DNA from: an uncultured bacterium | Lineage (GTDB): Bacteria; Bacillota; Clostridia; Oscillospirales; Oscillospiraceae | DNA: 7,865 nucleotides | Reading direction: 5' to 3' | NCBI GenBank assembly: GCA_905215665.1 | Contig: CAJMQR010000053.1 | Span: 1 to 7,865 of the forward strand | In this document: positions 1 through 4,585 of the stretch, piece after piece | Layout of the letters: each line of letters opens with the position of its first letter | Position numbering within the stretch: position 1 is the stretch's first letter | Position numbers and translations under genes: made by a program | Notes under the pieces: generated by a model | Seen by the model: the letters and a program-made list of their open reading frames with translations, nothing else | Told to the model about the DNA's origin: nothing | The model's database searches: none

Positions 1-386
1 AAGAAATCTCCGTCCCCGCCTCTGCCGGCACGGTCAGCCGGATCGGCGCGGAGGAATATTTCAATCTCCGGGAGCTGCTCCTGTTTGAGAATTTCATCTC
101 CTGCGGGCCGGAGTTTCTGGCCTATCAGGCGGTCACGGACCGGCTGTACCGCATTGAAACCGGTGACCGGATCTTCTGCGCGGTCTGTTCCGAAGCCGGC
201 GGACGGCTTCGGATAAAGGAGCTGCTGCCCTATGAACCGGCCGCAGCCGCGCTTCTGCTGCAAAGTCTGGGCTGCGCCGGCGGCGACTGTCTGGCCCCGG
301 GGGAATCAATTCCCTTCGGAATGTGCAGGTCGCTGCGGGGCGCCCCGCTTCCGGCGGGCGTCTATCTGGGGCTTGCGCTGGATTGA
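1..386 (+). CDS. Probable GNAT-family acetyltransferase, C-terminal part (5' truncated by window edge)
   Basis: An open frame runs from the left edge (first full codon at base 3) to TGA at 384-386 and encodes 127 residues; the start lies outside the window. The visible part contains an acidic/aromatic stretch (AEEYFNLRELLLFENF, about residues 17-32), a mixed hydrophobic core, a segment resembling a GNAT fold (PYEPAAAALLLQSLGC, about residues 79-94), and a terminus ending PLPAGVYLGLALD. From memory, clostridial GNAT-like proteins of about 300 residues often end in a similar YLGLAxD motif. That resemblance is my only basis for the family call. No acetyl-CoA binding motif is visible, since it would normally lie further upstream. 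The frame is certainly coding: it stays open across the whole stretch with the same codon style as its neighbours and stops just before the convergent gene. Substrate is unknown. An unrelated hypothetical protein is the main alternative. Confidence 0.5.
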   Translation, partial: EISVPASAGTVSRIGAEEYFNLRELLLFENFISCGPEFLAYQAVTDRLYRIETGDRIFCAVCSEAGGRLRIKELLPYEPAAAALLLQSLGCAGGDCLAPGESIPFGMCRSLRGAPLPAGVYLGLALD

Positions 387-396
387 GACTTCCGCA

Positions 397-1257
397 TCAG
401 TATCTTCTGAATTTCCGCTCGACCTGGCCCTGCGCACAGCGAAGCAGCGGTTCCGTCTCTTCTCCCAGCGCGGCGGCCAGACAGGCACGTTCCTCCTGCG
501 CCGCCTGTCCGTGGTACACACGGTACGCGCCTGCGTCGCTGCCGCATCCGATGATCCCGCCGTCCGCGGCAACACGGGCAACCTTTTCCTGCTGCTCTGC
601 CAGCAGGCGGCGCAGCACCTCGTCGGGATAGCGCCCGCTGCCGATAAGATCGGCGATCGTGGCAAGCGTCGGCACCCAGACCGTCTGCGTGGAAGCAAGC
701 CGCCGGAGCGTGCCCCGGCTCAGATAGGCGCCGTGTTCTATGGATTCCACACCGGCCTCCAGCGCGGCGCAGACCGCCGCGTCGCCATTGGCGTGAGCCA
801 TCACCGCAAAGCCGCGCTCGTGCGCAAGGCGAACCATCTTCCGAATGTCCTCCGGCGCGGGGCCCGGCTCCGTCAGGCGGCCATAGACATGGAAATCGAT
901 CAGTCCCCCGACCATCAGCTTGACGAAATCTCCCCGTTTCGCCTCAACCTCGTCCAGAAGCGCGCGGTACTCCTCCCAGTCGCGGAAGCCGCGGCCGATG
1001 AAGGCGCCGTAATGCCCCTGCCGGTAGATTGGGAAGGCAGGAGAGCGGTAGTCGATGCCGTACTCCGGCGCAAGCGCCCGCGCGCGCAGGCTGACGCCCC
1101 ATGCGTCGCCGCCGTCGCGCAGGAAGGTAATGCCGCGGGCCCGGTAGTCCGCGAGACGGCGGCGGAGCAGCGCGTCGTCCGGCGTCTGTGCCTGCGCGGC
1201 AATGGCGGCGCGCCAGTTTACGCCGTCGAGGATCATATGAATGTGCAGGTCTTCCAT
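397..1257 (-). CDS. Compact amidohydrolase-family metal-dependent hydrolase (imidazolonepropionase-like)
   Basis: This 286-residue protein carries the metal-ligand set of the amidohydrolase superfamily in the right order. It has an HxH motif at the extreme N-terminus (His5, His7), a candidate carboxylated lysine in FVKLMVGG (Lys113), His155 in VMAHANGD, His175 in SIEHGAYL, and Asp241 in GCGSDAGA. The family uses a TIM-barrel with one or two divalent metals to hydrolyse C-N or related bonds in cyclic amides, ureas or peptides. The HANGD and EHG motifs resemble the imidazolonepropionase/prolidase-like branch. The protein is short: many relatives are near 400 residues and begin with a beta-sandwich ahead of HxH, which is absent here. 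There is no signal peptide, so it is probably cytosolic. The ATG at 1255-1257 follows an AAAGGGA-type ribosome binding site. The gene begins 14 bases after the T-tract of the nrdD terminator and ends 10 bases from the convergent left gene. Family assignment is firm; the substrate cannot be told. Confidence 0.85.
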   Translation of the reverse strand: MEDLHIHMILDGVNWRAAIAAQAQTPDDALLRRRLADYRARGITFLRDGGDAWGVSLRARALAPEYGIDYRSPAFPIYRQGHYGAFIGRGFRDWEEYRALLDEVEAKRGDFVKLMVGGLIDFHVYGRLTEPGPAPEDIRKMVRLAHERGFAVMAHANGDAAVCAALEAGVESIEHGAYLSRGTLRRLASTQTVWVPTLATIADLIGSGRYPDEVLRRLLAEQQEKVARVAADGGIIGCGSDAGAYRVYHGQAAQEERACLAAALGEETEPLLRCAQGQVERKFRRY

Positions 1258-1271
1258 ATTTCCCTTTCCAT

Positions 1272-1303
1272 AAAAAACGGCGCGAACAAGTTCGCGCCGT
1301 TTT
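1272..1303 (-). terminator. Intrinsic terminator of nrdD
   Basis: A perfect 13-bp inverted repeat (1274-1286 with 1291-1303) closes a 4-base loop. The core is ACGGCGCGAA/TTCGCGCCGT. Read on the minus strand it is followed by a run of six T residues, partly shared with the stem. It starts 6 bases after the nrdD stop codon (1310-1312), so it fits as the nrdD transcript end. The T-run is weaker in the plus direction (TTTTC), so minus-strand function is favoured. The next minus-strand gene starts only 14 bases beyond it. Confidence 0.85.
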
Positions 1304-1309
1304 CGTCAT

Positions 1310-3487
1310 TTACAGATGCAGCACCCGTTCCTTGATCTCCTGCGTTCTGCCCTGATTCCAGAACTGTGTGCCGATATAGCCGCAGGTGCGGCGCGCGACA
1401 TTCATCTTGCTCTGGTCGGTGTTGCCGCAGTTGGGGCAGGTCCAGACCAGCTTGCCGTCCTCGTCCTCCACAACCTCGATCTCGCCGTCGTAGCCGCAGA
1501 CCTGGCAGTAGTCGGACTTGGTGTTCAGCTCGGCGTACATGATATTGTCGTAGATGAACTTCATCACCTCCAGCACGGCATCGATGTTGTTCTGCATATC
1601 CGGCACCTCCACATAGCTGATCGCGCCGCCGGGCGACAGCGCCTGGAACTGCGCCTCAAAGGCCAGCTTGTCGAAGGCATTGATTTGCTCGGTCACATGG
1701 ATGTGGTAGGAGTTGGTGATATAGCTCTTGTCCGTCACGCCGGGGACGATGCCGAAGCGCTTTTGCAGGCACTTGGCAAACTTATAGGTGGTGGATTCCA
1801 GCGGCGTTCCGTAGAGGCTGAAATCGATGTTGTTTTCCTGCTTCCACTTCTTGCAGGCGTCGTTCATATGCTGCATTACCTGCAGGGCGAAGGGCTTCGC
1901 CTCGGGATCGGTGTGGGACTTGCCGGTCATGTATTTGACGCACTCATACAGTCCCGCATAGCCGAGGGAGATGGTGGAATAGCCGCCGTAGAGCAGCTTG
2001 TCGATCGGCTCGCCCTTCGGCAGACGCGCCAGCGCGCCGTACTGCCAGAGGATGGGCGCGGCGTCGGACAGCGTTCCCTTGAGCCTGTTGTGGCGGCACA
2101 TCAGCGCGCGGTAGCACAGCGCAAGGCGCTCGTCGAAGATCTGCCAGAACTTGTCCATGTCCCGGTGGGAGGAAAGCGCCACGTCCACCAGATTGAGGGT
2201 GACGACGCCCTGATTGAAGCGGCCGTAATACTTCGGCTTGCCGTTCTCGTCCACATAGGGCGTCAGGAAGCTGCGGCAGCCCATGCAGGTGTAGCAGTGG
2301 CCCTCGCCGTTCTTGTCCACCTTCAGCTCCAGCATCTTCTTTTCGGAGATATAGTCCGGCACCATGCGGCGGGCGGTGCACTCCGCGGCCATACGGGTCA
2401 GATAGTAATATTTGGAGTCCTCATGGATATTGTCCTCCTCCAGCACATAGATAAGCTTGGGGAAGGCGGGCGTGATCCACACACCCTTTTCGTTCTTGAC
2501 GCCCTGATAGCGCTGACGCAGCGTCTCCTCGATGATGATAGCAAGATCCTTTTTCTCCTGCTCATTCCGGGCCTCGCCCAGATACATGAACACGGTGATG
2601 AAGGGCGCCTGCCCGTTGGTGGTCATGAGCGTTACGACCTGATACTGAATCGTCTGCACGCCGCGCTTGATCTCCTCGCGCAGACGCTCCTCGACAATCT
2701 TGGAGATCTGCTCCTCGGTGGCGGCGGTTCCCAGCTCCTGCACCTCGCGCTCCACGCTCTGGCGGATGCGCTTGCGGCTGACGTCCACAAAGGGAGCCAG
2801 ATGCGTCAGGGAGATGGACTGGCCGCCGTACTGGTTGGAGGCAATCTGCGCGATGATCTGCGTGGCAATGTTGCAGGCCGTGGAGAAGGAATGCGGCTTT
2901 TCGATGAGCGTCCCGGAGATGACGGTGCCGTTCTGCAGCATGTCCTCAAGGTTGACAAGGTCGCAGTTGTGCATATGCTGGGCAAAATAGTCCGCGTCAT
3001 GGAAGTGGATGATGCCGGCCTCGTGCGCCTCGACGATGTCCTGCGGCAGCAGCAGGCGGCGCGTGATGTCCTTGGAGACCTCGCCTGCCATGTAGTCACG
3101 CTGGACGGCGTTGACGGTGGGGTTCTTGTTCGCGTTCTCCTGCTTGACCTCCTCGTTGTTGGACTCGATGAGGCTCAGGATGCGGTCGTCCGTGGTATTG
3201 GACTTGCGCACCAGAGAACGGGTATAGCGGTAGGTGATATAGCGCTTGGCGACCTCAAAGGCCCCGTGCGCCATGATCTGATCCTCGACCAGATCCTGAA
3301 TTTCCTCCACGGAGAGGCTGCGGTTCATCTCCTGGCACTGGATCTGCACGCTCTCGGCAATCCGCTTGATCTGCAGCGGCGTCATGCGCTCGTTCTCTTC
3401 GACAACGTCGTTGGCTTTGCTGATGGCAGTTTCGATTTTTTGAATATCAAATACGGCCTCAGCGCCGTTTCTCTTGATGATTTTCAT
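1310..3487 (-). CDS. nrdD: Anaerobic (class III) ribonucleoside-triphosphate reductase, catalytic subunit
   Basis: NrdD reduces ribonucleoside triphosphates to deoxyribonucleotides under anoxic conditions using a glycyl radical, and so supplies DNA precursors in the cytoplasm. The 725-residue protein starts with an ATP-cone allosteric domain (about residues 1-95, beginning MKIIKRNGAEAVFDIQKIE). The ten-stranded barrel core contains MHNCDLVNLEDMLQNG (Cys175) and CYTCMGCRSF (Cys398, 401, 404), the regions expected to hold the substrate-site cysteines. The C-terminus has a CxxC...CxxC zinc site (Cys661, 664, 684, 687) and the glycyl-radical loop RRTCGYIG (likely radical glycine Gly703). Length is normal and nothing essential is missing. 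The ATG at 3485-3487 is chosen because AGGAGG lies 7 bases upstream (3495-3500) and the protein then begins exactly at the ATP-cone; the frame stays open further upstream, but only from a TTG lying inside the promoter and operator region. The activase gene nrdG is not adjacent. Transcription comes from a promoter carrying two NrdR boxes and ends at the hairpin just downstream. Confidence 0.97.
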   Translation of the reverse strand: MKIIKRNGAEAVFDIQKIETAISKANDVVEENERMTPLQIKRIAESVQIQCQEMNRSLSVEEIQDLVEDQIMAHGAFEVAKRYITYRYTRSLVRKSNTTDDRILSLIESNNEEVKQENANKNPTVNAVQRDYMAGEVSKDITRRLLLPQDIVEAHEAGIIHFHDADYFAQHMHNCDLVNLEDMLQNGTVISGTLIEKPHSFSTACNIATQIIAQIASNQYGGQSISLTHLAPFVDVSRKRIRQSVEREVQELGTAATEEQISKIVEERLREEIKRGVQTIQYQVVTLMTTNGQAPFITVFMYLGEARNEQEKKDLAIIIEETLRQRYQGVKNEKGVWITPAFPKLIYVLEEDNIHEDSKYYYLTRMAAECTARRMVPDYISEKKMLELKVDKNGEGHCYTCMGCRSFLTPYVDENGKPKYYGRFNQGVVTLNLVDVALSSHRDMDKFWQIFDERLALCYRALMCRHNRLKGTLSDAAPILWQYGALARLPKGEPIDKLLYGGYSTISLGYAGLYECVKYMTGKSHTDPEAKPFALQVMQHMNDACKKWKQENNIDFSLYGTPLESTTYKFAKCLQKRFGIVPGVTDKSYITNSYHIHVTEQINAFDKLAFEAQFQALSPGGAISYVEVPDMQNNIDAVLEVMKFIYDNIMYAELNTKSDYCQVCGYDGEIEVVEDEDGKLVWTCPNCGNTDQSKMNVARRTCGYIGTQFWNQGRTQEIKERVLHL

Positions 3488-3494
3488 ACCTTTT

Positions 3495-3500
3495 CCTCCT
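3495..3500 (-). promoter_or_regulatory. nrdD ribosome binding site
   Basis: A perfect AGGAGG on the minus strand lies 7 bases before the ATG at 3487. This fixes the nrdD start at the ATP-cone methionine and rules out the longer reading from a TTG at 3586. Confidence 0.9.
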
Positions 3501-3545
3501 CTTTTGACTGTATCTGTTGATGTTCTTCCTTTGCTGTCCAAAGGT

Positions 3546-3573
3546 ATTATACTATATCTTGTGTTTTTTTCAA
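3546..3573 (-). promoter_or_regulatory. nrdD promoter (sigma-A type)
   Basis: On the minus strand a TTGAAA -35 element (3568-3573) and a perfect TATAAT -10 element (3546-3551) are separated by 16 bp. Transcription would start near 3539, giving a leader of about 50 bases before the nrdD ATG. The -10 and spacer are overlapped by NrdR box 1 and the -35 is closely flanked by NrdR box 2. Bound repressor would therefore block polymerase. Confidence 0.8.
3549..3564 (-). promoter_or_regulatory. NrdR box 1 (operator of nrdD)
   Basis: The plus-strand 16-mer ATACTATATCTTGTGT matches the known NrdR-box consensus ACACWATATATWGTGT at 14 of 16 positions. NrdR is the ATP-cone/zinc-ribbon repressor of ribonucleotide reductase genes in most bacteria. 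The box overlaps the -10 element of the nrdD promoter. The motif match is seen directly; binding by NrdR is inferred, and nrdR itself is not in the window. Confidence 0.8.
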
Positions 3574-3580
3574 GAGGGAA

Positions 3581-3596
3581 ACACAATATTTTCTAA
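3581..3596 (-). promoter_or_regulatory. NrdR box 2 (operator of nrdD)
   Basis: The plus-strand 16-mer ACACAATATTTTCTAA matches the NrdR-box consensus at 12 of 16 positions. Its left half is perfect (ACACAATAT) and its right half is degenerate. It starts 32 bp from the start of box 1, about three helical turns, which is the spacing typical of paired NrdR boxes. It sits just upstream of the nrdD -35 element. Alone it would be a weak call; the spacing makes it convincing. Confidence 0.65.
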
Positions 3597-3640
3597 TTTT
3601 TTTCCGGACGCCGCTTTCTCTCTTTTTTTGGCGCCGGGGC

Positions 3641-3669
3641 TTTCCTTTCCCGCAAAACTGCGGTATAAT
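3641..3669 (+). promoter_or_regulatory. Likely promoter of the pyridoxamine kinase operon
   Basis: A perfect TATAAT (3664-3669) lies on the plus strand in the 255-base divergent intergenic region. The best -35 position at 17-bp spacing (TTTCCT, 3641-3646) is weak. A 5-bp dyad, CCGCA/TGCGG (3650-3654 with 3659-3663), abuts the -10 element and could be a small operator or chance. Transcription would start near 3676, leaving a leader of about 65 bases. I see no riboswitch in that leader. Confidence 0.55.
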
Positions 3670-3742
3670 AGAAAAAACAAAGGTATCCCGCGTGATTTCC
3701 GCCTGTGCCATGGCATATTTTCAGCAATTACGGAGAAACACA

Positions 3743-4585
3743 ATGAAGCGAATTGCCACGATACAAGACCTTTCCTGTGTAGGAAAATGCTCTCTGGGCA
3801 TCGCGATGCCCATTCTTTCCGCTATGGGCATCGAGTGCGCCGCGCTTCCCACCGCCGTGCTTTCCGCGCACACCGCCTTCGACGGCTTCGTTTGTACGGA
3901 TCTGACCGCGCAGCTCGCCCCCATCGCAGCGCATTGGAAGGCTCTGGGCCTGCGTTTCGACGCGCTCTATACCGGCTACCTTGCCTCCCCCGCGCAGGTG
4001 GCCTTTGTCGAGGATTTTTTCGACAGCTTCGGCGGAGCGCATACGCTGGTTTTCGTCGATCCCGTGATGGCCGATCAGGGCCGTCTTTACGCCGGCTTTG
4101 ACGCCGGTTTCCCCGAAAAAATGCGCCGCCTCTGCGCCCGCGCGGACATCGTCACGCCGAACGTCACGGAGGCCTGCCTCCTGACCGGCATGGAATACCG
4201 GGAGCTTCACGAGGAAAGCTACCTGCGCGAGCTTCTGGAAGGGCTGATTTCCTTCGGCCCGCGCACGGCCATCATCACGGGCGTGCGTTCCGACGACGGG
4301 CGGATGGGCGTGGTCGCCATGGACGCCGGTGGGAAGCTGTCGGGGCATTGGACGGAATACATTCCCGCCGTTTTCCACGGCACGGGAGATCTGTTTGCCA
4401 GCACCTGCGTCGGTCTTCTGACGCTGGGCTGGTCTACGGCCGGGGCGATCCGTCTGGCGTCGGAATACGTTGTGCAGACGCTCCGCGCCACCGTGCGCGA
4501 CCGGGACGCCCGCTGGTACGGCGTGGATTTTGAGACGACCCTTCCCCTGCTGCTGTCGAAGCTGGAAAAAAAGGAGGACATATGA
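3743..4585 (+). CDS. Pyridoxamine/pyridoxal kinase, PfkB (ribokinase-like) family
   Basis: The predicted enzyme phosphorylates the 5'-hydroxymethyl group of B6 vitamers with ATP, salvaging pyridoxal or pyridoxamine towards pyridoxal 5'-phosphate in the cytosol. The 280-residue protein opens with MKRIATIQDLSCVGKCSL, a start typical of the clostridial pyridoxamine kinase group (COG2240). It has DPVMADQG (Asp106-Gly113), TPNVTEA (Thr138-Ala144) and the family signature HGTGD (His212-Asp216), in which Asp216 is the expected catalytic base and the GTG forms the anion hole. Length is normal. The ATG at 3743 has GGAG 7 bases upstream; in-frame GTG (3692) and ATG (3710) further upstream have no ribosome binding site and would add a non-conserved leader. 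It is the first gene of a three-gene operon and overlaps the next by ATGA. The related HMP kinase ThiD is less likely given the N-terminal motif. The family is sure; preference among B6 vitamers is inferred. Confidence 0.9.
   Translation: MKRIATIQDLSCVGKCSLGIAMPILSAMGIECAALPTAVLSAHTAFDGFVCTDLTAQLAPIAAHWKALGLRFDALYTGYLASPAQVAFVEDFFDSFGGAHTLVFVDPVMADQGRLYAGFDAGFPEKMRRLCARADIVTPNVTEACLLTGMEYRELHEESYLRELLEGLISFGPRTAIITGVRSDDGRMGVVAMDAGGKLSGHWTEYIPAVFHGTGDLFASTCVGLLTLGWSTAGAIRLASEYVVQTLRATVRDRDARWYGVDFETTLPLLLSKLEKKEDI
4541..4557 (+). repeat. 17-bp direct repeat, copy 1 (end of kinase gene)
   Basis: CTTCCCCTGCTGCTGTC occurs here and again, identically, at 4612-4628. Here it encodes Leu-Pro-Leu-Leu-Leu-Ser near the C-terminus of the kinase. 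Confidence 0.9.
4572..4577 (+). promoter_or_regulatory. Ribosome binding site for the YfhO-family gene
   Basis: AGGAGG, inside an A-rich stretch coding the kinase C-terminus, lies 4 bases before the ATG at 4582. With the ATGA stop/start overlap it points to translational coupling between the two genes. Confidence 0.85.

Noticed and set aside
232..1335. A 367-codon open frame on the plus strand, antisense to the amidohydrolase.
   Set aside because: It is in codon register with the amidohydrolase, crosses the real end of the left gene, and gives an Arg/Ala-rich sequence without motifs.
1316..3520. A 734-codon open frame on the plus strand, exactly antisense to nrdD.
   Set aside because: It is in codon register with nrdD, so it only reflects the absence of TTA, CTA and TCA codons in nrdD. 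Its product is a composition-biased string rich in Leu, His and Asp, with no ribosome binding site I can see. NrdD on the other strand has all its motifs.
3488..3586. Longer nrdD reading from TTG at 3586.
   Set aside because: It would be translated through the promoter and operators; AGGAGG at 3495-3500 and the ATP-cone start support 3487.
3706..3715. Perfect 10-bp palindrome TGCCATGGCA in the kinase leader.
   Set aside because: It is short and close to what chance gives in this base composition. No second copy or known operator match was seen.
3692..3742. Longer kinase starts at GTG 3692 or ATG 3710.
   Set aside because: Neither has a ribosome binding site. The conserved N-terminus begins at the ATG at 3743, which has a well-spaced GGAG.
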